Positions 35,854 to 45,230 of a stretch of DNA of 50,691 nucleotides are shown piece by piece. The DNA lies in the NCBI RefSeq assembly GCF_002298975.1, contig NZ_DBMV01000007.1, positions 1 to 50,691 on the forward strand, read 5' to 3'. The notes under the pieces are model-generated. The model was not told the DNA's origin. It searched no databases and worked only from the letters and a program-made list of their open reading frames with translations. Made by a program: the position numbers and the translations under genes. Source of the DNA: Ralstonia sp. UBA689. GTDB taxonomy: Bacteria; Pseudomonadota; Gammaproteobacteria; Burkholderiales; Burkholderiaceae. Numbering within the stretch: the stretch's first letter is position 1; each line of letters opens with the position of its first letter.

Positions 35854-37284
35854 ATGACGCACTGCCCTGCGCCCGCGCGCCCGCTTACCAAGCTGGCTGC
35901 CGTGGCGCTGAGCGTGGCGGCCCTTACCCTGGCCGGCTGCTCCACCCAGAACCCCGAACCCACCGCCAGTACCGAATTGCGCCTGCCACAACCCGGCGAG
36001 GCGCAAGTCCGATCGGCCTATGTGTACGGGTTTCCGTTGATGATGACGGACGCCCTGTTGCAGACCACGTCCGCACTTGCGCCCACCGGCCGCTTCATGC
36101 ACCAGCGCACGCTGGACGATGAAGCCCTGCCCACCGGCGTGCGCGCCCGCGTGGACATGCTTTCCAGCAGCGCCTTCATCGATTTGCGCAACGGGCCGGT
36201 CGTGTTGAGCCTGCCCGACGTCGGCCGCCGCCACATCTGGGTGGCCCTGCACGACGCGTGGACGGACGTGTTTGAATCGCTCGGCAACCGCACCACCGGC
36301 ACACGCGCCGCCCACTACGCCATCACGCCGCCGGGCTGGGAAGGCACGCTGCCGGCAGGCGTCAAACAGATCGCCGCACCCACGAACCTGGTCTGGATCG
36401 TCGCCCGCACGCAGGTGGCCGGCCAGCGCGACATCGCCGCCGCACGCCGCGTGCAGGACCGCTATCGCATCACGCCGCTGGACGCCTTCGGCAAACCCGC
36501 CGCGCGCGAAACCGAGGCCGATACCAACAAACCGGACGATGTTGATGTCAGCCTGGATGCGGCACGACGCCGCGTGACCGCGCTCGACGCCAACGCCTAC
36601 TTCACGCGCTTTGCCGCGCTGCTCAAGGACAACCCGCCGCACGCGGCCGACTCGACGATGGTGCAATCGCTGAGCAACCTGGGGCTGGTGCCGGGATCAC
36701 CGTTCGACACCAACGCCGTGGACGCTGCCAGCCTGAAGGTGATGGACGCCGGCGTGGCCGCCGCACGCGACAGCCTGGACACGGCCGCCAAGCAGCCGCC
36801 GGTTACCCAGAACGGCTGGTTCATCCCGCGCATGATCGGCGCCTATGGGCTGGACTACGCACAGCGCGCCATCGTGGCGTGGTCTGGTGGTGGCACCGAC
36901 GTGCCGCAGGACATGCTGATCGGCACCACCAGAGCTGACGCCAACGGCATGCCGCTGGATAGCGCGCACCGCTACGTGCTGCATTTCGACCGCGACCAGC
37001 TCCCGCCGGAGAACGCCGGCTGGGCGGTGGCCGCCGTGCAGCAACCGCGCCGCACCACCGAGCACCCCGGCCTGCGCAACGTGCTGAGCGAGGCAGACCG
37101 CCCGCGCCTGAACCGCGACGGCTCGCTCGACATCCTGATCCAGCGAGCGCAGCCCAAGGGCGAGCGCCGCAACTGGCTGCCGCCGCCTGTGGGCCCGTTC
37201 CTGCTGCGCCTGCAATTGACGTGGCCGAAAGAGGCAGCGCTCGACGCCACCTGGATACCGCCCGTCGTGCAGCGGCGGAACTAA
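35854..37284 (+). CDS. DUF1254/DUF1214 lipoprotein
   Basis: A 476-residue protein with a lipoprotein signal: hydrophobic helix then lipobox LAGC with C29 as the lipidated residue. An N-terminal DUF1254 domain follows (EAQVRSAYVYGFPLMM, FIDLRNGPVVLSLPDVGRRHIWVALHDAWTDVF). A C-terminal DUF1214 part ends in LNRDGSLDILIQRAQP, NWLPPPVGPFLLRLQLTWP. Functions of these domains are undefined. AAAGGAG precedes the ATG. The gene has its own promoter and no operon partner; the convergent MDR gene ends 20 bases away. Confidence 0.9.
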   Translation: MTHCPAPARPLTKLAAVALSVAALTLAGCSTQNPEPTASTELRLPQPGEAQVRSAYVYGFPLMMTDALLQTTSALAPTGRFMHQRTLDDEALPTGVRARVDMLSSSAFIDLRNGPVVLSLPDVGRRHIWVALHDAWTDVFESLGNRTTGTRAAHYAITPPGWEGTLPAGVKQIAAPTNLVWIVARTQVAGQRDIAAARRVQDRYRITPLDAFGKPAARETEADTNKPDDVDVSLDAARRRVTALDANAYFTRFAALLKDNPPHAADSTMVQSLSNLGLVPGSPFDTNAVDAASLKVMDAGVAAARDSLDTAAKQPPVTQNGWFIPRMIGAYGLDYAQRAIVAWSGGGTDVPQDMLIGTTRADANGMPLDSAHRYVLHFDRDQLPPENAGWAVAAVQQPRRTTEHPGLRNVLSEADRPRLNRDGSLDILIQRAQPKGERRNWLPPPVGPFLLRLQLTWPKEAALDATWIPPVVQRRN

Positions 37285-37304
37285 CCGCCGCGCTTTCGGA
37301 GCGA

Positions 37305-38336
37305 TCACGCCTGCGTCACGCGCACCACCAGCTTGCCAAAGTTGCGCCCTTCGAGCAGGCCGATGAACGCGGCCGGGGCGTTCTCCAGCCCATCGATGCG
37401 GTCTTCGCGCAGCTTCACCTTACCGGCCGCCACCCACGCACGCATGTCGCGCTGGAAGGCGTCGTAGCGATCGGCATAGTGGTCGAGGATGATGAAACCT
37501 TGCATGCGGATGCGCTTCTGCAACACGGCGGCCGTCAGCTTGGGCAGGCGGTCCGGGCCGGTGACGGCCTCGTCGTTGTAGTGCGCGATGAAGCCACACA
37601 CCGGCACGCGTGCGCCGATGTTCAGCAGCGGCAGCACCGCGTCGAACACCTCGCCGCCGACGTTCTCGAAATAGACGTCGATGCCGTCCGGGCAGGCCTC
37701 GGCCAGGCGCCTGGCGAGGTCGGGCTCGCGGCGGTCCAGGCACACGTCGAAGCCAAGTGTCTCGACGGCGTATCGGCACTTGTCTGCCCCACCCGCAATG
37801 CCAATCACGCGCGCACCCTTGAGCTTGGCGAGCTGCCCGACCACCGCGCCAACTGCGCCCGTAGCGGCAGCCACGACAACCGTCTCGCCAGCTTTAGGCT
37901 GGCCGATGTCCAGCAGCCCCACATATGCCGTGAACGCAGGCATGCCCAGCCCGCCCAACGCCAGTGAAGGTTCGGCCATGTCGCCCAGCGGCGTCAGTTC
38001 CTGGCCGGCGGCGACGGCGTAGTCCTGCCAGCCGCCGCCGCCGAGCACAAGATCGCCCTCATGAAACTGCGGATGCCGGGACGCCACCACCCGGCTGACC
38101 GTGCCGCCAACCATCGGCGCGCCCACCGCCACCGGCTGCGCATAGCCGGGCCCCACCTCGTCCATCAGGTTGCGCATGTACGGATCGAGCGACAGATACA
38201 GCGTGCGCAGCAGCACCTCGCCGTCCTGCGGTTGTGGCACGGCCGTCTCTTCAATGCGGAAGTTCTCGGGCGTTGGTGTGCCGCGCGGGCGGCTGGCGAG
38301 CACGATACGGCGGTTGACGGCTTCACGTTGCGACAT
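37305..38336 (-). CDS. NADP-dependent oxidoreductase of the MDR family (CurA/prostaglandin-reductase type)
   Basis: A 343-residue zinc-independent medium-chain reductase. The N-terminal NRRIVLASRPRGTPTPENF, the YLSLDPYMRNLM segment, the cofactor loop AATGAVGAVVGQLAKLKG and YFENVGGEVFDAVLP are characteristic of alkenal/one reductases. These enzymes reduce reactive alpha,beta-unsaturated carbonyls. Upstream is a TAGAC/GTCTA operator inside a recognisable promoter, typical for TetR-type electrophile sensors, which fits a detoxification role. Confidence 0.88.
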   Translation of the reverse strand: MSQREAVNRRIVLASRPRGTPTPENFRIEETAVPQPQDGEVLLRTLYLSLDPYMRNLMDEVGPGYAQPVAVGAPMVGGTVSRVVASRHPQFHEGDLVLGGGGWQDYAVAAGQELTPLGDMAEPSLALGGLGMPAFTAYVGLLDIGQPKAGETVVVAAATGAVGAVVGQLAKLKGARVIGIAGGADKCRYAVETLGFDVCLDRREPDLARRLAEACPDGIDVYFENVGGEVFDAVLPLLNIGARVPVCGFIAHYNDEAVTGPDRLPKLTAAVLQKRIRMQGFIILDHYADRYDAFQRDMRAWVAAGKVKLREDRIDGLENAPAAFIGLLEGRNFGKLVVRVTQA

Positions 38337-38358
38337 GACGGGCTCCTGAATCGATTAA

Positions 38359-38373
38359 TAGACCGATCGTCTA
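38359..38373 (-). promoter_or_regulatory. TetR-type operator TAGAC-N5-GTCTA
   Basis: TAGACCGATCGTCTA lies 22 bases upstream of the MDR start. On the minus strand it falls between a TTGTCC -35-like box (38,386-38,381) and TCTATT (38,362-38,357). NemR-type sites (TAGACC...GGTCTA), which govern electrophile-responsive reductases, are similar but one base longer. No regulator for it is adjacent. Confidence 0.6.
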
Positions 38374-38486
38374 GAAAAAGGGACAAAAAAAATGCGCGAA
38401 GGGCAATTTAGCAGCAATCCCAGCAACGAGTCGGAGCAGCTGGAAAGCACTACCAATGGCAAGGGCAATGCGAGCGCCTCAAAATT

Positions 38487-38520
38487 CCAGTTTACCGGAC
38501 GAATATTTCCACTAAACTGG
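38487..38520 (+). promoter_or_regulatory. Promoter/operator of the XRE-cupin gene with inverted repeat
   Basis: CCAGTTTA (38,487-38,494) and TAAACTGG (38,513-38,520) form an inverted repeat. Within it TTTACC (38,491-38,496) and TAAACT (38,513-38,518) are spaced by 16 bases as -35 and -10. The start codon begins 8 bases after the -10 and no clear ribosome-binding site is present. Autoregulation and a leaderless message are therefore plausible. Confidence 0.5.
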
Positions 38521-38525
38521 ACATC

Positions 38526-39110
38526 ATGGACATCCACCAACGTATCGCCCAACGCCTGCGCGACTTGCGCGACGCCCAGGGCCTGTCGCTCGAAGCCCTG
38601 GCCGAACGCAGCCAGGTCAGCCGCTCGGCCATCTCCCTGATCGAACGCGGCCAGAGTAGCCCGACCGCCGCCGTGCTCGACCGGCTCAGCTCCGCGCTGG
38701 GCGTGACGCTCGCCTCGCTGTTCGAGGAGGGTTCCACGCCGGCCACCGAGCCGTCGCCCGTATCGCGCGCAGCGGAGCAACCCGAATGGACCGACCCCGC
38801 CTCGGGCTACGTGCGCCGCAACCTCTCGCCGGCCGCGCGCTCGCCGATCCAGCTTGTGGAAGTGCACTTCCCGCCCGGTGAACGCGTCGCTTACGACACC
38901 GGCGCGCGCGACGCCGAGATCCACCAGCAGGTGTGGGTGATCGAGGGAACGATGGAAATGACCGTGGGCGACGCGCACTGGCGCCTGAACGCGGGCGATT
39001 GCCTGACCATGCGGCTGGACCGCCCGATCGCGTATCACAACCCGACGCGACGGCCGGCGCGCTATCTCGTTGCGCTAACGACCGTGCAGCCCGGCCATTG
39101 GAGACCGTGA
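38526..39110 (+). CDS. XRE-family regulator with C-terminal cupin
   Basis: A 194-residue regulator. An N-terminal helix-turn-helix occupies about residues 5-62 (IAQRLRDLRDAQGLSLEALAE, VSRSAISLIERGQSSPT), then a linker, then a cupin sensor domain, about 105-185 (VEVHFPPGERVAYD, QVWVIEGTMEMTVGD, LNAGDCLTMRLD). Such proteins bind a small ligand in the cupin and control adjacent metabolic genes. It shares one base (TGATG) with the GNAT gene downstream, so the two are coupled, and its promoter contains an inverted repeat overlapping the likely transcription start. Confidence 0.9.
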   Translation: MDIHQRIAQRLRDLRDAQGLSLEALAERSQVSRSAISLIERGQSSPTAAVLDRLSSALGVTLASLFEEGSTPATEPSPVSRAAEQPEWTDPASGYVRRNLSPAARSPIQLVEVHFPPGERVAYDTGARDAEIHQQVWVIEGTMEMTVGDAHWRLNAGDCLTMRLDRPIAYHNPTRRPARYLVALTTVQPGHWRP

Positions 39111-39649
39111 TGACCGACACCCTCACCGTGCGGCGCGTGGGCGCCAATGAAGCGTGCGCCTGCATCGATGCGCTGGCGGACGTGCTGATCGACTGCGTGG
39201 AAGGCGGCGCCTCGGTCAGCTTCATGTGGCCGCTGTCGCACGACAAGGCGCGGGCGTTCTGGCGTGATGTGGTCGAAGGCCTGGCGCACGGCGAGCGCGC
39301 GCTGCTGATTGCGGAAGACGAACGTGGCGCCGTCCTCGGCACCGTGCAATTGATCCTGGCGCAACCCGAAAACCAGCCCCACCGCGCCGATGTCGCCAAG
39401 ATGCTCGTGCACCGCCGCGCGCGCAGGCAAGGCGTGGCGCAGCGGTTGATGGTGGCGATAGACGAAGTCGCGCGTGCCGAGGGCAAAACGGTGCTGGTGC
39501 TCGACACCGTCACCGGCGGCGATGCCGAGCGGCTGTACGCGCGCGCCGGCTGGCAGCGCGTGGGCTCGGTGCCCAACTACGCGCTGATGCCCGACGGCGC
39601 GTTCTGCGGGACGACGTTCTACTGCAAACAGTTGGGCGCCGCAGATTAA
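39110..39649 (+). CDS. GNAT-family N-acetyltransferase
   Basis: A 179-residue acetyltransferase. Acetyl-CoA binding is marked by AKMLVHRRARRQGVAQRLM (the R/QxxGxG/A loop, here RRQGVA), followed by GKTVLVLDTVTGGDAERLYARAGWQRVG. It is translated from TGATG shared with the XRE-cupin regulator, an arrangement common for cupin regulators that govern a resistance or amino-acid-modifying acetyltransferase. The acceptor is unknown. Its end overlaps the convergent PhzF-like gene by 4 bases. Confidence 0.9.
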   Translation: MTDTLTVRRVGANEACACIDALADVLIDCVEGGASVSFMWPLSHDKARAFWRDVVEGLAHGERALLIAEDERGAVLGTVQLILAQPENQPHRADVAKMLVHRRARRQGVAQRLMVAIDEVARAEGKTVLVLDTVTGGDAERLYARAGWQRVGSVPNYALMPDGAFCGTTFYCKQLGAAD

Positions 39650-40503
39650 ATCGTCAGCGTGCCGCGACCGATCTCGATCACGCGGCCACCGACGTGGATG
39701 GTGCCGTCGGCATCCACACGCAGTGTCAGGTGGCAGGGCCGCCCCACCGCCGCGCCCTGCTCGATGCGGTAGCTTGCTGGCAAGGCATGGCCCGTCGCAC
39801 GCAACCAGCCGCCCAGGTTGGCACATGCCGAACCGGTGCCCGGGTCTTCCCACAGGCCCGTGCCGTATTCGAAGAAGAAGCGCGAGACCACCGGATCGTT
39901 GCTGCCGGGCGCGGGCATGGTGAACACGTAGGCGTTGCGCCCATCGTTGCGGCTGCGCGGCCACGCATCGAAGGCTGACGGGTCGGGCCGGGCGCGCTCC
40001 ACATCGGCGCGCGTCTTGACCGGCACCAGCAGTTGCTCGATGCCGGCATCCACCCACATCGGTGCGCCCGCCAGCGCATCGGCGTCCAGCCCCAGCATGC
40101 CGGCAATGGCCGGATCCACCTCGCGCGTGCTCAGTGCGCCCGAGCGCGGCGGCACCAGAGACCACCCCTCGTCCTGCGCCGTCAACGAGACGATGCCCGA
40201 CTGGCAGCGCAGCGTCAGCGCGTTGCCCGGACCGTACAGTTCGCGCACCACCTGCGCGGTCCCCAGCGACGGGTGGCCGGCAAACGGCATCTCATAGTCG
40301 GGCGTGAAGATGCGGAAACGCGCCGTAGCGCCATCCGTGTCGTCAGGGAAGATGAAGGTGATCTCGGACAGGTTGAACTGGCGTCCGATGGCCTGCATGG
40401 TGGCGTCGTCCAGGCCGCGTCCGTCTTCGAAGACGGCGAGCTGGTTGCCGCCAAAGGTGGATTCGGCAAAGACGTTGAGCAGGCGGAAGGCGTAGCGCGA
40501 CAT
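39646..40503 (-). CDS. PhzF-family isomerase/epimerase
   Basis: A 285-residue protein of the PhzF/diaminopimelate-epimerase fold. The N-terminal VFAESTFGGNQLAVF and the catalytic glutamate E47 in FNLSEITFIF are conserved; the second half-domain begins GLWEDPGTGSACANLGGWL, the family's other signature. PhzF itself isomerises a phenazine precursor, but no other phenazine gene is nearby, so this is one of the many family members with unknown substrate. The start at 40,503 is taken because the frame before it encodes an unrelated, low-complexity leader. Confidence 0.88.
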   Translation of the reverse strand: MSRYAFRLLNVFAESTFGGNQLAVFEDGRGLDDATMQAIGRQFNLSEITFIFPDDTDGATARFRIFTPDYEMPFAGHPSLGTAQVVRELYGPGNALTLRCQSGIVSLTAQDEGWSLVPPRSGALSTREVDPAIAGMLGLDADALAGAPMWVDAGIEQLLVPVKTRADVERARPDPSAFDAWPRSRNDGRNAYVFTMPAPGSNDPVVSRFFFEYGTGLWEDPGTGSACANLGGWLRATGHALPASYRIEQGAAVGRPCHLTLRVDADGTIHVGGRVIEIGRGTLTI

Positions 40504-40656
40504 GGCTGGGTCCGGTGTGTGAGAAAGAAAAAAAGCGGTGTGGCGATGCGTCATCATCAACGCACCGCCACACCGCCTCCATGCACACTTGCGGACACTT
40601 CGCGCGAAACCCGCCTGACAGTTGAAGGACAGCGCGAATGCCGGGTCGTTGGCGGC

Positions 40657-41511
40657 TTACTTCCGATAGTCGTACACGCCGCGACCGGTCTTGCGGCCCA
40701 GGTAGCCGGCGGCCACCATCTCGCGCATCAGCATGGCTGGGCGGTACTTCGGGTCGGCAAACTCGGTGTACAGCACTTCCATCACGGCCAGCATGGTGTC
40801 CAGGCCAATCATGTCGGCCAGCGCCAGCGGCCCGATCGGGTGGTTGCAGCCGAGCTTCATACCTTCGTCGATCTCCTCCGGCGACGCCAGGCCCTCGCCC
40901 AGCACGCAGAACGCCTCGTTGATCATCGGGCACAGGATGCGGTTAACCACAAAGCCTGGGCTGTTCTTGACCGTGATCGGCGTCTTGCCGAGTTGCTTGG
41001 CCAGCGCCTCGACGGCGGCGTGCGCGGCGTCGCTCGTCTGCAGGCCACGGATGATCTCCACCAGCGCCATCATCGGCACCGGGTTGAAGAAGTGCATGCC
41101 GATAAAGCGGCTGGCGTCTTGCAGCACGGCGGCCAGCTTGGTGATCGAGATCGACGAGGTGTTGGACGCGACGATGGCATGCGGCGCAGCCACGGCTTCG
41201 AGCTGCTTGAGGATCTTGATCTTCAGTTCGAGGTTTTCGGTGGCGGCCTCGATGACGAGGTCGGCGCGCTTGAGGTCGTCGTACGACGTCGAGCCCTGGA
41301 TGCGCGCGAGCGCGGCGGCCTTGTCAGCTTCGGTCAGCTTGTCTTTCTTGATGAGGCGATCCAGGCTGCCAGCCACGGTGGCGATGCCCTTCTGCACGGC
41401 GGCATCGCTGATGTCCACCATCACCACGTCCAGCCCAACCACGGCGCATGCCTGAGCAATGCCGTTACCCATTGTTCCGGCACCGACGATGCCGACCGTT
41501 TGAATTGCCAT
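40657..41511 (-). CDS. 3-hydroxybutyryl-CoA dehydrogenase
   Basis: A 284-residue NAD(P)-dependent enzyme that oxidises 3-hydroxyacyl-CoA. The cofactor loop is VGAGTMGNGIAQ (G10-G15), the catalytic-site histidine lies in MHFFNPVPMM, and PGFVVNRILCPMINEA plus LGCNHPIGPLALADMIGLD complete the signature. GAGGAG lies upstream of the start at 41,511. It follows the isobutyryl-CoA mutase gene in the same direction after 173 bases. Since that mutase produces n-butyryl-CoA, a link through butyryl/hydroxybutyryl-CoA oxidation makes sense. Confidence 0.94.
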   Translation of the reverse strand: MAIQTVGIVGAGTMGNGIAQACAVVGLDVVMVDISDAAVQKGIATVAGSLDRLIKKDKLTEADKAAALARIQGSTSYDDLKRADLVIEAATENLELKIKILKQLEAVAAPHAIVASNTSSISITKLAAVLQDASRFIGMHFFNPVPMMALVEIIRGLQTSDAAHAAVEALAKQLGKTPITVKNSPGFVVNRILCPMINEAFCVLGEGLASPEEIDEGMKLGCNHPIGPLALADMIGLDTMLAVMEVLYTEFADPKYRPAMLMREMVAAGYLGRKTGRGVYDYRK

Positions 41512-41684
41512 GAAAAATGCTCCTCGCTTGGTATTGGAATGAAACAAAGTGCAGAGCATAAACGACCGGGCGACACGCGGAAAAGCCCCGCCGACGGCAA
41601 CATCACATTCGGCCGGATGACCGTATGGTGGGCAGCGTCGCGCCCCTTTCTTTCACCCGCGCCGGGACACTGCGTAGGGGCCCC

Positions 41685-44600
41685 CTACATATTGCGCCGA
41701 TACTGCCCCCCCACCTCAAACAGCGCATGCGTGATCTGCCCCAGCGAGCAAACCCGCACCGCCTCCATCAACACCGCAAACACATTCTGATCATCGATCA
41801 CGGCGCGCTGCAGGCGCTGCAACATGGCCGGCGCGCGATCAGCATGACGCGAGTGAAACTCCTGCAGCCGCTTGAGCTGGCTCTGCTTCTCTTCCTCGCT
41901 GGAGCGCGCCAGTTCGATATGTGCGGGCACCGCGCCTTCCACTTCCGGGTTGCGGAACGTATTCACGCCGACAATGGGCAGCGAGCCATCGTGCTTGCGC
42001 TGCTCATACAGCATCGACTCCTCCTGAATCTTGCCGCGCTGGTAGCCGGTTTCCATGGCACCCAGCACACCACCGCGCTCGGCAATGCGCTCGAACTCCT
42101 GCAGCACCGCTTCTTCCACGAGGTCCGTCAGTTCATCGATGACGAAACTGCCCTGGTTCGGGTTCTCGCACTTGGCCAAGCCCCATTCGCGGTTGATGAT
42201 GAGCTGGATGGCCAGCGCACGCCGCACGGACTCGGTCGTGGGCGTGGTGATGGCCTCGTCGTAGGCATTCGTGTGCAGGCTGTTGCAGTTGTCGTAGATG
42301 GCGATCAGCGCCTGCAGCGTCGTGCGGATGTCGTTGAAGGCAATCTCCTGCGCGTGCAAGGATCGGCCCGACGTTTGCACGTGGTACTTCAGCTTCTGGC
42401 TGCGCTCATTCGCGCCGTACTTGTCACGCAGGGTCACCGCCCAGATGCGGCGCGCAACACGGCCCAGCACGCTGTATTCCGGGTCCATGCCGTTGGAGAA
42501 GAAGAACGACAGGTTGGGCGCGAAGTCGTCAATGTGCATGCCGCGCGCAAGGTACGCCTCCACGTACGTAAAGCCGTTGGCCAGCGTGAAGGCAAGCTGC
42601 GAGATCGGGTTCGCCCCGGCCTCGGCGATGTGATAACCCGAGATCGACACCGAATAGAAATTGCGCACCTGGTGGTGCACGAAATACTCCTGGATGTCGC
42701 CCATCACCTTGAGCGAGAACTCTGTCGAGAAAATGCAGGTGTTCTGCCCCTGGTCTTCCTTGAGGATGTCGGCCTGCACCGTGCCGCGCACGTTCTGCAG
42801 CACCCACGCGCGGATCTTCGCCTCTTCGCCCTCAGTCGGCTCGCGATGGTTGTCGGCACGGAACTTGGCGAGGTTCCGGTCGATGGCGGTGTTCATGAAC
42901 ATCGCCAGGATCGTCGGCGCGGGGCCGTTGATGGTCATGGAGACGGACGTGTTCGGGCTGGTCAGATCAAAGCCGTCGTACAGCACCTCCATGTCGTCCA
43001 GCGTGGCGATCGACACGCCGGAGTTGCCGACCTTGCCGTAGATGTCCGGGCGCACGGCTGGGTCTTCGCCATACAGCGTGACGGAGTCGAAGGCGGTGGA
43101 GAGGCGCTTGGCGTCCATACCCTCGCTGACGAGCTTGAAGCGACGGTTGGTGCGGAAGGCATCGCCCTCGCCGGCAAACATGCGGGTCGGGTCTTCGTTC
43201 TCGCGCTTGAAGGCGAACACGCCGGCGGTGTAGGGAAATGAGCCCGGCACGTTCTCGCGCATCAGCCAGCGAAGAACCTCTCCGTCGTCTTCATATGGCG
43301 GCAACACAACCTTGCGGATAGTGGTGCCGGAGAGCGTGGTGTGCGTGAGTGCGGTGCGGATTTCCTTGTCGCGGATCTTCACGACGTATTCGTCGCCGGA
43401 ATACGCGCGGCGCAGATCAGGCCACATGGCGAGCAGCTTGCGCTCGGTGGCGCCGAGTTGTTCGTCGCGCTCGGCGGCCAGCTTGTCGAGCGCGGACAGC
43501 GTGTGCACGGTCGAGCCGGCCGCCTCTAGCATGCGGCGGCTGGCCTGCAGTTGCTGGCGCTCGCGAGCGAGGCGGCTTTGTGCCTCGACGCGTCCGTGGT
43601 AGCCGCGCACGGTGCCGGCCACTTCGGCCAGATAGCGCGCGCGCGCGGGCGGCACGATGGCGTCATGGCTGGTCGAGCAGTGGCCGGCTGGGCGCGGCAA
43701 GATGCGATCACCCATTGCCATGCCGCGCTCGGCAAGACGATCGGCCAGCGCGTGGTACAGCGCCGTTACGCCGTCGTCGTTGAAGTGCGAAGCCTGCGTG
43801 CCGAACACCGGCATGTCTTCGGGGCGGGCATGCCACTGCTCGCGGTTGCGTTGCACCTGCTTGGCGACATCGCGCCACGCGTCCTGCGCGCCCTTGCGGT
43901 CGAACTTGTTGATCGCCACCAGATCGGCAAAGTCGAGCATGTCGATCTTCTCCAACTGGCTGGCGGCGCCAAACTCAGGCGTCATCACATACATCGACAG
44001 ATCGACATGCGGCACGATGGCCGCATCGCCCTGGCCGATGCCGGAGGTCTCGACGATGATGAGATCGAAGCCCGCCGCCCGGCACGCGGCAATCGCATCC
44101 GGCAACGCGTCGGAAATCTCACTGCTGGCCTCGCGCGTGGCGAGCGAGCGCACAAAGATGTTCGGATGGTTGATCGCGTTCATGCGGATGCGGTCGCCCA
44201 ATAACGCGCCGCCCGACTTGCGCCGCGACGGATCAATCGAGATGACGGCGATGCGCAGCGCGTCTTGCTGGTCGAGCCGGAAGCGGCGGATCAACTCGTC
44301 GGTCAGCGATGACTTGCCAGCGCCGCCGGTGCCCGTGATGCCGAGCACCGGCGTCGGCGCGGCCATCGCAGCCGCGTGCACGGCCTGGCGCAATGCCGGA
44401 TCGACGCGGCCCGACTCCAGTGCGGTAATCAGTTGCGCCAGGGCGCGGCGATCGCCGCTGACGACGGGCTCCAGCGTGGTCGGCGCATAGGCGGCAAGGT
44501 CGATATCGCAGCGCCGCACCATGTCGGCAATCATGCCGGCCAGGCCCATGCGCTGACCGTCTTCGGGGCTGTAGATGCGCGCCACGCCATAGTCCTGCAA

Positions 44601-44972
44601 CTCGCGGATCTCCGCCGGCACGATCACCCCTCCGCCGCCGCCGAACACCTGGATCTGCTCGCCGCCACGCGTGCGCAGCGCGTCGATCATGTACTTGAAG
44701 TATTCGACGTGGCCGCCCTGGTAGCTGGACACCGCAATGCCCTGCACGTCTTCCTGCAGCGCGGCGTTGACCACCTCGTCCACCGAGCGGTTGTGCCCGA
44801 GGTGGATCACCTCGCAACCCATCGACTGCAGGATGCGCCGCATGATGTTGATCGACGCGTCATGCCCGTCGAACAGCGAGGCCGCTGTCACGAAACGCAC
44901 CTTGTTGCGTATCGGTGCGGGCTCACTGGCGGGCGTGGGGTCGGCCGCGCGGGCAGCGGAAAGATCGGTCAT
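41685..44972 (-). CDS. icmF: Fused isobutyryl-CoA mutase (IcmF)
   Basis: A 1,095-residue cobalamin enzyme that interconverts isobutyryl-CoA and n-butyryl-CoA. Its three parts are an N-terminal B12 domain (DGHDAS with cobalt ligand H37), a MeaB-like G-protein chaperone (Walker A GTGGAGKSS, residues 214-222) and a C-terminal mutase domain (FPYTAGVFAFKR, DPTRMFAGEG). The length equals known IcmF (about 1,095). The start at 44,972 with GGTGGA upstream is chosen over longer readings that would include the operator at 45,073. A GC-rich palindrome, GTAGGGG/CCCCCTAC, spans the stop codon. Confidence 0.96.
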   Translation of the reverse strand: MTDLSAARAADPTPASEPAPIRNKVRFVTAASLFDGHDASINIMRRILQSMGCEVIHLGHNRSVDEVVNAALQEDVQGIAVSSYQGGHVEYFKYMIDALRTRGGEQIQVFGGGGGVIVPAEIRELQDYGVARIYSPEDGQRMGLAGMIADMVRRCDIDLAAYAPTTLEPVVSGDRRALAQLITALESGRVDPALRQAVHAAAMAAPTPVLGITGTGGAGKSSLTDELIRRFRLDQQDALRIAVISIDPSRRKSGGALLGDRIRMNAINHPNIFVRSLATREASSEISDALPDAIAACRAAGFDLIIVETSGIGQGDAAIVPHVDLSMYVMTPEFGAASQLEKIDMLDFADLVAINKFDRKGAQDAWRDVAKQVQRNREQWHARPEDMPVFGTQASHFNDDGVTALYHALADRLAERGMAMGDRILPRPAGHCSTSHDAIVPPARARYLAEVAGTVRGYHGRVEAQSRLARERQQLQASRRMLEAAGSTVHTLSALDKLAAERDEQLGATERKLLAMWPDLRRAYSGDEYVVKIRDKEIRTALTHTTLSGTTIRKVVLPPYEDDGEVLRWLMRENVPGSFPYTAGVFAFKRENEDPTRMFAGEGDAFRTNRRFKLVSEGMDAKRLSTAFDSVTLYGEDPAVRPDIYGKVGNSGVSIATLDDMEVLYDGFDLTSPNTSVSMTINGPAPTILAMFMNTAIDRNLAKFRADNHREPTEGEEAKIRAWVLQNVRGTVQADILKEDQGQNTCIFSTEFSLKVMGDIQEYFVHHQVRNFYSVSISGYHIAEAGANPISQLAFTLANGFTYVEAYLARGMHIDDFAPNLSFFFSNGMDPEYSVLGRVARRIWAVTLRDKYGANERSQKLKYHVQTSGRSLHAQEIAFNDIRTTLQALIAIYDNCNSLHTNAYDEAITTPTTESVRRALAIQLIINREWGLAKCENPNQGSFVIDELTDLVEEAVLQEFERIAERGGVLGAMETGYQRGKIQEESMLYEQRKHDGSLPIVGVNTFRNPEVEGAVPAHIELARSSEEEKQSQLKRLQEFHSRHADRAPAMLQRLQRAVIDDQNVFAVLMEAVRVCSLGQITHALFEVGGQYRRNM

Positions 44973-45072
44973 GTCTCCACCTTCGATAAGTGGGCGCCGG
45001 CGTTGGACGTGTTGTGCGCCGCACAAGGCGCGGCGTGCCGGTCGGGGGGTCGAAGAGACAGTATTTTCGGGG

Positions 45073-45088
45073 TTGACGTAAACGTCAA
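45073..45088 (-). promoter_or_regulatory. Palindromic operator TTGACGT-AA-ACGTCAA
   Basis: A 7+2+7 palindrome about 100 bases upstream of icmF, matching the operator at 14,084-14,099 in both arms. It also lies about 140 bases before the plus-strand gene at 45,231, so either or both could be controlled. It probably binds the same branched-chain catabolism regulator (LiuR-type, inferred). Confidence 0.7.
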
Positions 45089-45230
45089 CTCGTCGCGCCT
45101 TTTGTCTTGCTCGCTTTGCGCAAACCCGCATGCCACCGCGCCTGCTCGGTGCAAGCCCCGTCTTGCGCACAATCAATACAAATCGGTACATTCGGGCTTT
45201 GGCCGGCAACGGGTTCGGCCACAGGGGGAC

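Noticed and set aside
41674..41688. GC-rich palindrome over the icmF stop as an intrinsic terminator
   Set aside because: It has almost no loop and no T-run on the minus strand side.
41625..43241. 538-residue plus-strand frame
   Set aside because: Antisense of the isobutyryl-CoA mutase domain; low complexity.
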